Shown here: piece by piece, positions 47,295 through 60,400 of the stretch
Position numbering within the stretch: position 1 is the stretch's first letter
How the letters are laid out: the number at the start of each line of letters is the position of its first letter
Assembly: GCA_019722365.1 (NCBI GenBank)
Contig: JADFUC010000377.1
Coordinates: 21,908 to 85,907 of the forward strand
DNA: 64,000 nt
Origin: Lithospermum erythrorhizon
Taxonomy: Eukaryota; Streptophyta; Magnoliopsida; Boraginales; Boraginaceae
Direction: 5' to 3'
Notes under the pieces: model-generated
Told to the model about the DNA's origin: nothing
What the model saw: only the letters and a program-made list of their open reading frames with translations
Database searches by the model: none
Position numbers and translations under genes: made by a program

Positions 47295-47709
47295 TTTTAA
47301 TTTAGGATTTACAAGCATAATCTATAATGCCTTTTAATTTTACAGCGAACCCTATTTCCACACGAAAGGCTTTTCAGGAGCACAATATACACGCACCATG
47401 TGCTTAGCGAATGAAATGATTATTTTCTTGGCTTTTGAGCAAGTGAATTATGCGTAAGCATTGTGCTTAACAATCGAATTATTAAAATGCTTTTGTTGTG
47501 TAACAAGCGATTTATCGTCTTTGTTGTGTAACAATGATTTTTAATCTTTATAAATAAAAGCTGGCGAATTCGTTTATAAATGCGGCTAAGTTGATTAAGT
47601 CTTTATTCTGAATAAGCGAATTCGTCTAAATCTTTATTCTGTGATAATCAAATTAACTTGTGTTTGTTAGATAATAAGCGTAATTATTCACTGTTGTTTG
47701 TGTAAGCGA
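47295..47709. other. AT-rich flank of the gene island
   Basis: Noncoding DNA with repeated words such as TTGTTGTGTAACAA near 47,490 and 47,525 and GCGAATTCGT near 47,563 and 47,625. No gene is seen. Confidence 0.4.
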
Positions 47710-48140
47710 AAGAATGAATTAAATAATTAATTACGTAAGAAATATGAAATAATTAATTACATAAGTATTAAATAATTAATTAGATAAGAATGACTTAAAT
47801 AATTAATTATAAAATATTTAATAATTAATTACAAAAGAATGAATAAAATAAATTAATTAAGCCAAGAGCGATTAAATATTTAATTACGTAAGAATGAATT
47901 AAATAATTAAGTATATAAGAAAATATTAAATAATTAATTACATAACTTGATGAATTAATTAAATAAGATAATTAAATATTTAATTACATAGAATGAATTA
48001 AATAATTAATTACATTAAGAAGTATTGAATAATTAATTACGTAAAAATGAATAAATAATTAATTACGTAAGAATGAATTAAATAGCTCAATTACATGAAG
48101 AAATTAAATAATTAATTACGTAAGAATGAATTAAATAATG
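47710..48140. repeat. AT-rich minisatellite of TTAAATAATTAATTACxTAAGAATGAA units
   Basis: About 430 bp consist of degenerate copies of a unit of roughly 22-28 bp built from AATAATTAATTAC plus (G)TAAGAATGAATT. I count about 17 copies. Each copy contains the self-complementary TAATTAATTA. The array starts abruptly after the gene flank and ends near 48,140. Confidence 0.9.
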
Positions 48141-50960
48141 ATGAGAATGCATTTAGAAACGCGTTGCTCCAGTGCGAACGATGCTCTTTAGCGTGGCGTG
48201 GTTAAATGTAGGGTAATGTGTGTTTGAATAAGTTGATTTTTACATATTGAATTCTAGCGAAAGCATCTGCGTCAGTTTTAAATCTGATCTTATCGGGAGG
48301 ATAGGATGATCGTCTTACGTCGTGTGTATTTCTGATTAAAATTTGACAATTAATTATCTGATATGTAGCGAAGTGATTCGTAATTTAGAGAGAGATATGA
48401 TACCGCCCGATATAAAATGATCACTCAATGTGTTCTAAGCAAAGTGATATGTTGGCGGTCAGCTGATCAAAGAGATAATTTGGAAGGCAAGTTGTTCCTG
48501 CGGCGATTTTTTCGCTTGTGATAACGCGTAGGCTACATGTCGGCTTTCTTGCGTCTTTGGGTGTATGTCGCGAGAAGAATCTTGTCCGGCGATGGATGTC
48601 TTCTTTGTAGTACATGGGCCTGGTGAACCGTGTGTTGGTCAATTAACAACAGCAGCTTTGAGAATCACGGCCCAGATTCTTTAGGTAGTTTATTAGATGA
48701 AAAAGCTTTGGGTGATATTTTTCGGCGAGGTTGCGAAAAGGTTAGTGTGCGATATTGTTGTGGGATCCTAGTTCAGCTATCGCCAAACAATTAGGTAGAT
48801 GTTTATAGCAAAGAAAACAGCCGAATTAATTTCGTGTTTGTTAGAAAAAGCGAAATAAGTTAATGTTTATAAAATAATGAATTACGTGTATCTTTGTTAA
48901 AAATAATGAGAATTGATAGATGTTTAAAAGCCAAGCGGTGGAGTCTTTGGCTTTATTAAAATATAAGAAGTAAAATAATTTGTTTGCATTTTCTTTCTTA
49001 TATATAAGATGAATGTATTTGTTAAATGTGTAATCCAATTTTATATCAAACTTATATAAGCTTTTTTATCGAAATTTTAAAATATGAACGATATGAGGGC
49101 CAAATAAATCGCGTTCTGGGTTTTGGTATTGGTAAAGGAAGGTAAATATTTTTTTTCATTTGTGATTCTTGTATTCTACTATTTTTGTAGTCTAATTAAA
49201 TACAATAGTTTATCAAGTCTTGCGACAGAATCTTTGATGTAATGTCTGTCTGCGTAGAAGAAAGAAATGCATTAATATTTGGTCGTATTTGATTTATGGT
49301 TCACAACATTTACTCGAGATAAGATGTGGAATATCTTTCTTGTAAGTTAGGCAAATTTTATTAAGTTTTTAAATCGATAAATATAGCATGCGAATATATT
49401 GTAAAATGCGATGCCGGTTCGAATTTATCGGGATTACTCGCCGGGATTTCAGCGTTTTTAAAGCGTATTCAGCGGCGATGTGTATTCTGAAGTTCCCGAG
49501 CGAGGAATGGTCATGCAGGATTGTGGAATTCGGCCAGGTAAAATACGTAGGTCTGAGTTTAGAGGGCAAGCGAGGCTTGTCAACCAAAAGCTGACGAATT
49601 GTCGAAGTAGTAGCAATGAAATTTGTGATGTAATAGCTTCGTCTTTTTGATTGATATCGATAAAGGCCGCGTTTTTTAAATATTAGGTATGCGATTTTTT
49701 TTTAAAGTGTTTGATAATATTCTGATTTCGTTTATGTTTGTAGCAGCTAGTTATTGTGGTGTTCATTATGAAACAGCCCGAATAAATCCGTGTTTGTTGT
49801 GTTATAAGTGAATTAAACATTGAGTATTAAACATAGATTAAATTCTTGTTGTTTTTTATCGCGATTATAATTTCTTTGTTTTTATGCAATGAAATAGGAG
49901 GTAAAATAGTAATTTCGCGCGATTAATTTCTTTGTTTTTGGTGTATTATAGCAGTTTGGCTTTTCCAAGACACAAACTTATGTCAATTTTATTCTTAACG
50001 AGCTCACAAAATGTGTGGTAGAGATATTACATCAATGTGCGATATACGTGTTCGTTTGTGCATTGGGCGTATCTTGATATTGATAAAAGCGAAGGTGTGA
50101 CCACGTGGTCGATAAGCAATCAAACGCGTGGAACATGTGCCCATTGCGATCAAACGGTGACGAAGCTGGCGTATTGAACACGTGTTTAAATTGTTAATTA
50201 CAACATTATTTAAATTGCATGAATTTTCACAGCAAATTTCCATTTTAACTTTTAAACGAATTTAATTATTGGCTAATTTTTTATGTTAAATTTTATTACT
50301 TTTCATCAATATTTAAGAATATTAAAGTTAATATTTATCATATTAAATATTGTGTTAATAATGTCAGAATTTGATTTATTTTAATTTTTGTTAATACTTT
50401 AAATTTTAAATTTTATGTTAATGTTGATAATCTTAAATAGTGAAAGCATGTTATATTATTTAAATAAATTATGTATGTTGAATATTTATGTTAAATGTGT
50501 AAAATTCGAATGTGTGAAACATGTGATAAACACTTCGGTCGCATAAAATGTGTGTTGGTTAAGCAGTACATGTTGAAATACATTCGATTTTCTATCGACG
50601 CGTACTGAATTCGTTATACATTTAGCCATGCATTTCATGCGCTCACTAAAATTGAAAGAAAAAATGTACCTTGGAAGAGAATCAGTTAGAAATATATGCA
50701 CCCGTATTTTATTCGTATTTGCCTTTGCTTTCTAGGACATGTTTGGTTCGATGTAGGTAGGAACTAAAGAAAAAACACAAACTTTATTTGTGCCTTTTCG
50801 TCTAAATTTACAAATTTCTATGTTTATTTCCACACAATTTGACAAGAAGTTTTTCTTAGTTGAAATCACACTGTTGGAGAAAGGTGTTTGGTCAATCATG
50901 ATTTACTTGTTTTGTGATAAACATTTTCATTAAATATAAAAAGATATAGAGTTGTTCATT
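48141..50960. other. Unexplained AT-rich block, no gene
   Basis: No coding region is supported. Short frames on both strands (for example 49,388-49,594) lack motifs. Words such as GTGTTTGTTxGxxAxAAxCGAA recur around 47,660, 48,835 and 49,795, hinting that this is repeat DNA. Composition is T-rich on the + strand. Confidence 0.4.
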
Positions 50961-53390
50961 ACAACAATTTAGAAAATCTAAGTCTCATTACTACTATAAT
51001 TAGATCTTGAACAAAAGCCTCTTGAGGTACAAAATTCGATATAATGGGAGAAAAGTTGTTATAAAGTTCCGTGAAACTTTTAAAGTGAGCTTGAATAGAT
51101 GTTGTTGTTGCCGTTTGATCGGTCGAAAATTCTCTCCATTCTTGAGTGCTTGTGATATTTCATCGGTCAGGCTACCTTTTAAATTATAAAACACCACAGG
51201 CACAGAGCGAGGAGGGCAATGTCGAGAAGAGGAAGAGCCGTGTATCATTTGAACCCGGTGAGTGGGGGTCTGGCGCTTTGTACTCACTTGGCCGGGCAGA
51301 AAGGTTGGGTGGCTTCGTGCTGGTTGTGTGAAGCGAGAAGTCATGAGGCAGAGAGCACCCAGCATGCTGGCGGTTCCGTAGGGGGATCTGCTTGGCGATA
51401 GGCGTGGCATAGGTAAATGCAATATAAGCCGGGCATGCTGTAGTGGATGGAGGGTGGTAACCACTTTTCTCTCTCGGCTGCTTTGGAGGCCAGAGCTCGC
51501 CTCTTTCACCATACTACTGCAGGTCCCGGCCATCGGGCAGGCTCCCGGGGAAGATTTACAAGCAGTGAAAAGTAGGCGCGGGCACAAATGCTCCCAGCTC
51601 CACTTTGAGGCCATTTCTTGAGGCAACTCATCGCGGCCTACGAGTTTCTTCGGGTGCGGTACGCGTTGCGCCGGCGAAGGCCACGGAAGTAAACTGACCT
51701 AGAAAAAGTAAATGGCGATTATAACGTCTACGTTAAATGCGGTCCCAACTCAAGTAACCTGCGCGCGGGCATTTGCGGAGGTGGTGAAGAAGAAGGGGCC
51801 ATGATCTTTCGCCCCTGTAGACACCATTTCTATAGGGGTGGAGTGAGTTGGAGGCAGTTCTCTTTGAGTGGGCCGTGGAAGTCGTAATATTAGCGAGGAA
51901 GGTAAAGGGTGTGAAAGCAGGAAGATTTTGGTAGGAAGAGTATTGGTGGAAGCGTTGTGAAGAGCAACGTCGTGCACCAGGCGAATTTATAAAGGGAGGG
52001 AAGTGCCTTTCACGTTCGAAATGTTTAGTGGCCGAAAGGAAGAGTCGAGACTTTACGAAGGATTTGCAAGCGATAGCGATGGAGACGAGCTTAATTTGAA
52101 AAGCGTTTAGATGAGGCGAAACTCCATTGGGCGGTCATGGATACTTGGATTCTTTGTTTGGTATCTTGGCTGAAGGAAAATGACCCTTGATATTCGAATC
52201 AGGCCAGCCAGAAAATGGGTAGGTGCGGAGGGAAATGATAATTCCGTGAATAAATGAGCATGAGGATCGGTCCCAGGGGTGCCCTTACCCCACACTGTGT
52301 CGACCAGGATGATAGAAACCCTTTAGAATATTTGGACTGGACCGCGGATGGGCCGGGGCAAGCTGACCAATGATGCTTGAAATTTGGCCAAGCCGGCTCG
52401 GTAAAGGAGGTGAGGAGCCGGATTAGTGGATAATGGTATAAAAGCGAGCTCGATAAAGGGGTATAAAGGGTATTGAAGATGCGTAATTATCAAGCCTTTA
52501 ATGGCGGAACCGTTCTTGGTAGAGTAGTAGAGCGTCGAGAACTTCAATGGGTAATGGTCGAGCACTATAAAGGTAATGGCCAGAACGAGTCGAGTAAGTT
52601 CCCCGACTTTGTCTGCTGATCTGCTACGAGAAAGTATACTCTCCCAGTATGCTTTGATGCCTGTTAAGGTAGCGGTCAAGCGGCCGTGCTGTTTTGTGAA
52701 GCCTGCGTTTAGTTAATGAAACCTGACTTGGAAAGTTTGTCATCACGATCCCCATTATCAGCAGCGCGGAATGCGTAGGTTAATGCAATCCGATTGTTCG
52801 ATGGATATCTTCTTTTTAAGTTATAGCGACCATGGGTCATTTGCCGAGGTGAGAATCGTTATGTCCAGGAGCAGAGTCGCGAAAGCCAGATGGGCCAACT
52901 CGGTTTAAAGAAGCTACTGCGTTTAAATGCGAAATTTGATTACAATTAAAATTCTCAAAAACCACGGTTTTAAAATTTACGATCGTGGTGATATCCCAAC
53001 TTGACGACTCGTATATATATATCTGTATCTCAAAAGAGCGATAATGTTAGCGAAGTACGGCCCGAGAAACAATCGCTTTGTATCCTAAAAGTCCCCAATG
53101 AAAATACAACAAAAATGGTTGGCAATGGCTGCAAAGCGAGGCTGTGAGGGTCGCCGGCCATTTCGATCTTTCCTTTGCTTGCAGCTTTCGAACAAAACTA
53201 CCAGCGGTACAGCAGGCTATTTGCCGCTGTCGACACTGGCACAAATGGAAATCTTGTACGGCGAAAAGGGGTGTAAGCGCGAGAAGCTTAGTGAAAACTT
53301 ACTACGAGGGGTGAACTTAAGCCGTAAGCCATGCAAGCAGGAACGGTCGATAAATATAGTAGTCAAATATGAATAAATACGTATATATCC
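50961..53390 (-). other. GC-richer unexplained block, possibly a decayed gypsy element
   Basis: Base composition rises clearly against the AT-rich flanks. The longest frame, 51,000-51,626 minus (208 codons), is rich in Ser, Pro and His and resembles no family I know. Only the piece at 52,330-52,660 has any likeness to a retroelement protein. From 52,680 to 53,390 nothing is recognised. Confidence 0.35.
52330..52660 (-). pseudogene. Possible Tat-type RNase H fragment
   Basis: The minus frame 52,323-52,679 contains LDHYPLKF followed by TKNGSAIKGLIITHLQYPL. This resembles the DPLKY and TQKAIKGSxIADxLA segments near the RNase H of Tat/Athila elements in order and spacing. The match is weak and most of the domain is unreadable. 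Confidence 0.35.
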
Positions 53391-53399
53391 AGACTACTG

Positions 53400-54854
53400 T
53401 AAAAACATTATGGCTGGATTAATAAACTAAATAGTACTTAATTCGAAGTAAATTTAGGACTCGTTTAATCTTTTATATTCGGTAATGTTAATGTTCGGAG
53501 GAAGTTAGTTGTCGAAATAAGTTTAAAAGCGAGAGGTATCGATGGATAAAGTACCAGTTTCGCAGGTTGGGAACTTTGGGCTCTGACCCGACTACCCGAC
53601 CCAATAGTCACATTACTGTGAAGCCACAAAGCTTATTTCTCTTGCTTGATTGAGTAACAGTAAACGCCCCACTTGGAATTTTGATTTTCTTTCTGATTTT
53701 CTCCATAAATTCTCAGTTTTGGGTAAATTGCAGTTTTCTCGCATCGTCCCAAAATCGTTGAGGTAAAAAGGTGCGATATTTTTTGAGTATTTTTGTGAAA
53801 TCTCCAAACTATGACTTTTGTTGACTTTTGATATTTTGAATTTTATTCTTTCCGATTGATTAACTGGGTTGTAGATTAGTTATTGGATTGAAATATGGTG
53901 TTTGATGTGAAATTTTGGATGTTTTTAGGGTAGTTGACTTTTCAAATTTTGGGTTGACTGAATTTTTTGGATGAATTATTGAATGATATAGGGATTGTGT
54001 GGTCGATATTTGGGGTAAGAAGAGAATCGCATTATAGTAAATTGCCTTTAGGGTGATTGTGAATTGACTTTTCGTTAAAATGCTGGTGGTTAATGTAAAT
54101 AAGTTAGTGAATGGTGTGTGATTGTTTTGGAATCTGAAATATGAATTATAAGTGTTAGGGAACAAATAGAGATTGGAATTAATAAGTAATTGGATTTTGG
54201 GTGATAAGCAGACTTAGAGGTTAGGGGTTGAGAGTTATAGTTAAATTGTTCGGGGAAAAGTTGAAATTGGAATTATTGAAATTATTTGGAAATGTTAGGA
54301 GTTTGAATAGGATATAGGTTGTGCTCGAATTTAGTCAGGGTAGCGAGGTTGAGTGCATCCGAAATTGTTATTGAAAGCATGTGGTAATCTTTACGTAAGT
54401 TGTAAATTTATAATTGAAATGAGTTAAAAGAATGGTATTTAAATTAGGATAAAGGGGATTGAAATAGTTTATGAGTTGTGATTTTATTTTTTTGTAATGT
54501 GTGCACATTCGGACTCGGGGCGTGGGAACGGCGTGAGATCGATTATTTGCTTGAGTAGTGTATGCGAGGTGGGGAGATTTATCGTTCGTTTGTTATCTTA
54601 TTTATGTTTGGGTGTTGTGTATGGTAAATTGGTTATAATGATATACGTGTTATGAAACTTTACGTGTATAGTTATTGAGGCTTGTGAATTGTTGAAACGT
54701 AGTAGTAGTCGCGTTAGATGCGTTATGGTGTAGTTATTGGAGGGTATTTATGTTTAGTATATTTATGTTTTAAAGAATTATTTTTTTGAAGTATAGTTAT
54801 GATGAGTGTATCCTGTAGTCATGTTGAGTCTATTTGTGTTATGGGCGTGTCACA
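53400..54854 (-). repeat. Gypsy-type LTR, minus orientation
   Basis: The reverse complement aligns with the block at 18,997-20,720: TCGATACCTCTCG with TTTAAACTTATTTCG, and GATTTATCGTTCGTTTGTTATC are shared landmarks. Its minus-strand start is probably TGTGACACGCCC at about 54,854. TTGACTTTTGxTGACTTTTG phrases near 53,815 are typical of gypsy LTRs. No pol lies next to it in a readable state. Confidence 0.55.
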
Positions 54855-55087
54855 GGGAGTGTATCTGTTTGAGTGCGGAGTTTTTGTCTTGAATTGGTTG
54901 TGTGTGTGATATGGATGTTACGTTGAGACTATTGTGTGTTTGTTGTGTGTTTGACATTGTCAGGTGATTTGTAGGCTTGTTTGATTTGTGGATGTTGAGA
55001 TGATGTGGGTGTTCGAGAGGTGGGCGCTTGCCGGGAAAAGGAGAATATGTGATGTTGGGTGTTGAGGGTGAGCTGCCGGGAAAAAGT
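54855..55087. other. GT-rich linker between two gypsy-type LTRs
   Basis: A GT-rich 230-bp stretch carries the word GCCGGGAAAA twice (about 55,029 and 55,074), just before the TGTAACG start of the next LTR. It may be the terminal internal part of another element. Confidence 0.35.
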
Positions 55088-57450
55088 GTAACGACGCCCA
55101 GTCGGCCATACGAGGTTAAAATTAAATTGACAAGCATATGCGGAAGTCGCCCCGTCGATGGATGACAACATAAAAAGACTTCGTTTGACATTAATAATAA
55201 TAAAAATACGTTTTTATTATCGTGGTGAACTAACGACATATCTGATGACAAAACAACGAACAACATAATACAAGTCGCATTACATATCTGACTTCAGATA
55301 CCTGAAATCCAAAATACAACATGGGAAGCCCTTAAGCGACTAGACCCTTTCGATGATATACAATACCGCAAGTCAGCAATACGCTTGTCAGCAACGAAAT
55401 GGCCCGATGAGAAATCTATGCCGCGCACTTTCATCATGATCTTCCAATCTGCGGCCTGTCGTCTGGCTTCTCAGCAAACTCGCGTCGGCCTCTTAGAACA
55501 CAGGCGTAAAAGCAGCCATGAGAGAAAAGAGTCGGCTATTAAAAGGCGAGTGAATCTAATACCACGAATTTGGTCCCAGCGTATACATATTAATTACTTA
55601 TATAAATAATATATCTTGCTCATTAAGCAAGCCCTTGCGTGAATATGATCATGACTTCATAGAATATGCCTCACGATGTTACATATCTATACCACATGGC
55701 TTATGCGTCATAAATAACATATATATTAAATTCGAAACGGTTTAAATATAAAAGCGTCGAATAAGGAATCGCCTCCGAATATGCAGCGCGTAGTCGCCTC
55801 CAAATAATATACGTAGGGAATCCGCTGTTCCGAATAATACCGCGTAGAATCGCTTCGAATAATGTCTGGCGTATGAGGAATCCTTTTCAGCGTAATCGGA
55901 TAGAGGCCTCGCGCCGATCACCACGGCCAGAAATTTCGCGCCGATGCGTATCGCTGAGCCGAATCAGGTACACCCACAATATCTGCGCCTTTGAGCACTC
56001 GATTCGGTCGCTGGCCATTCCATAAAATGTATGTAAGCTGTCAACCAGCGTGACCTGTGACCCTTGCTTACTTAATAGCGCGGCCGCTGAAATCTCGCTA
56101 ACATGAATCATATTCCCGCGACTATCCGTGATATAAATCATAATCAACCCAATATCGTGATATGAATCATAATCTCAATTATTCGTATTATGAATCATAA
56201 ATCAAAAGTTTATACATAATATCGATCATAATCACCCTTGTCTGGCATCTCGAGAATAATCCCCAGATGTAGCATGCCAAAATATATAACGTAATATATA
56301 TGAAAGTCACATCCCGTGAGATTTGTCTTTAAGCATAGAGCCCCAGTAGTAATCGCTGACTCTCGGTAATCACTCAATGTAGATCGATTTCAGTATAATT
56401 GAAAGAAATTATACATTATAGCAGCGTCAAAGTAGAATATCCTCTCTTGTCATATAATGCAGAATTGTTATAAAATGCCATGATTGAATTCTGTTCTTGT
56501 GATACGATTCTGTCAGCGCTTTTAATATTCAGCGTAAGCTACGTTGTCGTAGGTTAGTAAAATATCGATATTCGGTCCATTATAAACATTACTGCAATGC
56601 TTGGCTTTTCAATCACGTTGTCGATCAAATGATGATTGACAGAAGCTAGTGTCAATTCATCTGACGCCACAGAATTCGAATGCTTTTCAATCGCATCTGA
56701 ATTTCCCGAGCTTTCACAGCCAGTCTCTGCTATCAGTATCAATTCCAATAGATTACATCAAAGAAACAAACATATTAAAGTCATACAGCATATTCTGGTT
56801 TAAAATCAAATTTGAAAGTCAATAAAAGTCGACCCTCAAACACAGCTTTAACCACGATAATCGACCGAAATCACCATTGTCCACTATCGATCTTGAATGC
56901 GTTTACATCACAATAAGCTGAGATCACAAAAGTCAACAAACTCCCATAAAGTCATTTCTTGGCTTCGAAATATCTCGAAAAGATTTGGATTTTCTTCACG
57001 CAGATATGATGAGGATGATGAGGAGAGAAAGCAAATCATAGCTTTGATCTTGAGTTTAAAGAGACGATTGATGAAATGGAAGAAAATTTTGAGGGGGATG
57101 GCCAATTCGGCGCAGAAGAAAAGAAGAAAAATAGAAGTTGGTGGTGGAAAATGATGAGAAGATAAGGATAAAAAGGTCAAAGTGGGAGTCCGTGCCAAAA
57201 TATCTCGAGGTCGCCGGCTTTCGTTCGGTTTCGAGCAATTGCAAATGCCAGGTTATGGCCTTGGCTTCTAATATAAATTTAGCTTAATTCCCAATAATTA
57301 TAAACCGATTCTGACTTTAAAATCTTAATGCAACCTTTACCAATAGATCGATTAAATTAAATATCTCAACAGATTGACTTAATTCGATTTCTCTCGAAAT
57401 CTTCATGGCCCAGTATCTTATTCATAATATTAATCACAGACGGGTTGCTC
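55088..57450 (+). repeat. Left LTR of the LARD-like element
   Basis: It starts TGTAACGACGCCC, then CGTCGATGGAT and ACATAAAAAGACTTCGTTTG with AATAATAATAAAAATAC. It aligns with the right LTR throughout: GATTTGGTCCCAGCGTATAC, TTATATAAATAATAT, GAATCGCCTCxGAAT, TCTCGAAAAGATTTG and GTTGGTGGTGGAAAATGATG are shared. Its right edge is set where similarity fades after CACAGACGG near 57,440. Confidence 0.82.
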
Positions 57451-60400
57451 AGTCTAAGCATAAAATTTAGATCCTCGAAATTTACATAAAAGACTTAGAT
57501 TTTTTTTTTTATCTTGCAATTTCTTTATTATCTCTTGTCTGAATATCGCTGACATCTTGTCTGATCGCGTTTTTCAAACATAGTATAATCGTCGCGTGTC
57601 GTATAAATGCGATATCACGTCCTCTGCATGTCCCCATTATGCGCCCATTGATTCATATTTTATTATGTTATCGATATCATAAATCGGCAATCGTTATCTG
57701 GCTTTCCAGAAATCGATATACGTATCGCGATGCTCAGTAGTATCGCTCGTAATTAGGTAATAAGCTAATGTCGCTTTCGTTGTTGGCTTTCGGATTCGTT
57801 AATGTTACTGATAAATTCTTATCAAAACCCAGATTTTAAGTAATACTCCGTATACCTCCTTAAACTGACTATAGTATGAACATATCCGCTTAATAAACAT
57901 CTGGCATGTAATCTACCCGGTATGTATAAATATATAGCGTCATGTCCTTGAATTCGTGATACATAACACGATACCATGCCTTCGTTACCATTCTCGTACA
58001 ATGTGATTTACGTAAATCGTATAGATAAACATAAATGTCTTTCACTTTACACATCATTTCATTTATATCAGCGTAATAAATGCATCTACTTAAAGTTATA
58101 CGTTATCTCGATTTTACCCATGGCATCATACCTGAAGCCGTTGTTAACGTCGTATATTTGTAGTACCATGATTTATCGACATCAGGCTTCCAGCGGAGAC
58201 GATTCAACCTTGTCATGTATATATCCTCAAATGCTAATGTTAACACGTCGTTCCTTGGCATAACGATAGCCACTTTATGAGCTTATTTTATTCACCTTTC
58301 AGTATTCAGTATAATTTGTAAATAAAACCAGTGTCTTATTTTCTAGTCTAATTGAAAATTTCACCTACCCATATTCAGCTTATCCTTGGCTTCATTTGAA
58401 CTTTCTACTTAGTAAGTATCGTTAACGTACTCACCTGCAAAATTGTTAGACGATACTTGTGGCCCGACCACTGCACTTCGCTTTACAGTCCTTCTCGCAA
58501 TATAGTCTTTATGAATCCCAATTCACTTGTTAAGCCCCAAATTTATATTATCGTATTCACTTAGGTAATTTAACATATAAAACTTATTACGTTGTAGTAT
58601 GCTCAAGTTCCATTCTTCCACCAGGTTTCCATCGGCTTTCATTAAGTCATTTTTCACTTTCCTCGTCTCGTTTAATGATAATGGAACTTCAGCGCCTCTT
58701 GAATAGCTTCAGATGGTGCCACGTCTATGTTGGCTTGAGTTAGTATTCACCAGTGTTGACTTTCCTCTTTACTTGATTATCGTCTCTGTTAACTCGGTCT
58801 TCTGACTGATACATCTTATATCCTCATCTGATAGTCATTTACTTTAGATAAGGCATATGCCGAATCGGTAGCATAACGTTAATTTTTGGCCAGATTCATG
58901 AGATTCCCTTTGTTGTATTCTAATTGACATCGACCTCATTTTTATTATGGCTTGACGTTTTATCTTGACTCGCGTCATATGACCATTCTAAAAATCACTT
59001 GATCTTTATAATTTATGTAAACTTTGTGCAGCTGACTTCCACGTAATGATTGATCTTACAGGAGAAAACATGAATCTCTTTGTAACAATTGATTATTATT
59101 AGCATTAAGGATTCTCCAAATCAGCGTCGAGAATCGTAAGTATAAATTTTTTTTTTTTTTTTTTTCCTCTAGAGTTGTAGATTGACGACCTCTATAACTC
59201 TCTCGTGATACGATTATTCTCAGCGTAAACAATACGAGTCTCGCGGTATACAGCTGATGAGCTTCGTTCTCAAAGCGTATGCTCACGGGTATGTGTGCGG
59301 CATTATATTCTACGTGACATTATCTTTCCGTTGTCCATAAATTTGTCGCACTTAAATGCAACCATTGGTCGAATTTAATTAATCGTAGAAGTAACGTTAA
59401 GCGTCGCCATCATTTAGTTTCCCTCGTATTATCTTCATGACAATTTTCATTTATGACCCAAAATACGTTATTTCTTATAGAGTGAGATCACCAAAGAGAT
59501 TCGTTGATATTAGATTCTTAACGCCCAAATTTCTGATACAGATAAGGCTTTTCTTAGAAGCAGTCGGTATTTCAAAATCTTATAATTTATGAGAATTAAA
59601 ATTTATAAGCACTCCAGCTAAATCGCTTGAAAATTTATATGACACTTTGAATCGAAAGCTTGCGGTTATCTTTGTCTTGAAATAGTATAATATCAAACAT
59701 TTTACTCACATGCTCGGCGAATTTAGTGATCTACATTCACGTTGAAGCCAGAATGTTACGCTTTGATTCGATTTTAGCTTTGTAGTATTCGACACCAACA
59801 CTTGTAATTTATGAGATTCGCTCTTATAACTCTACTCGACTAAATGACTTGAGATTAAATTTTCCCCAATTGACATTAGCCGTTATATATAATTAAATCT
59901 GATATCTCAGTGCTTGAAGAAATCGTCAATTCTTTTACCATTATGCTTTCATACGGCTACTCGAGCAACCCAAATTACTTACACTTAATTAAATCTTTGA
60001 TGTTAAAACTATTATTATCAATTATATCTTAATTAATCTTTTCTTGATTAAATCATATTCTGACTCATGCGTATCTACGCCATAACATATACTCATGCTC
60101 ATCTACATACATTGGTTATTGATGTTGCGTTTAAATCGTGATGCGATTATCTGGCTTATTAAATACGTTACTTGACCTTAAAAATCTCGTTTCAACTTTA
60201 ATCTGATCGTGTTATGAAATTCCAAAATTCTATTTATGTCATTAGCTTTAAATAATATCCTGATTCGCTCAAGATCCTTATTTCATAAAATTATTATTTA
60301 TGTATAGGTCTCGAAAGTTTTATTAATAGAGTACTCTTAAACATCTTTTCTTTTCTCCCCGAGTCCCAAAATTTTCATTTTTTTTTCCCACTTTTATTCT

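Noticed and set aside
51000..51626. A 208-codon minus frame as a host gene
   Set aside because: Composition is biased to Ser, Pro and His without domains, and it lies in repeat-like DNA. It is kept only as an unexplained block.
56897..57154. An 85-codon basic, Lys-rich plus frame
   Set aside because: It is part of the purine-rich LTR end, and the counterpart in the right LTR (63,268-63,501) has a different frame and sequence.
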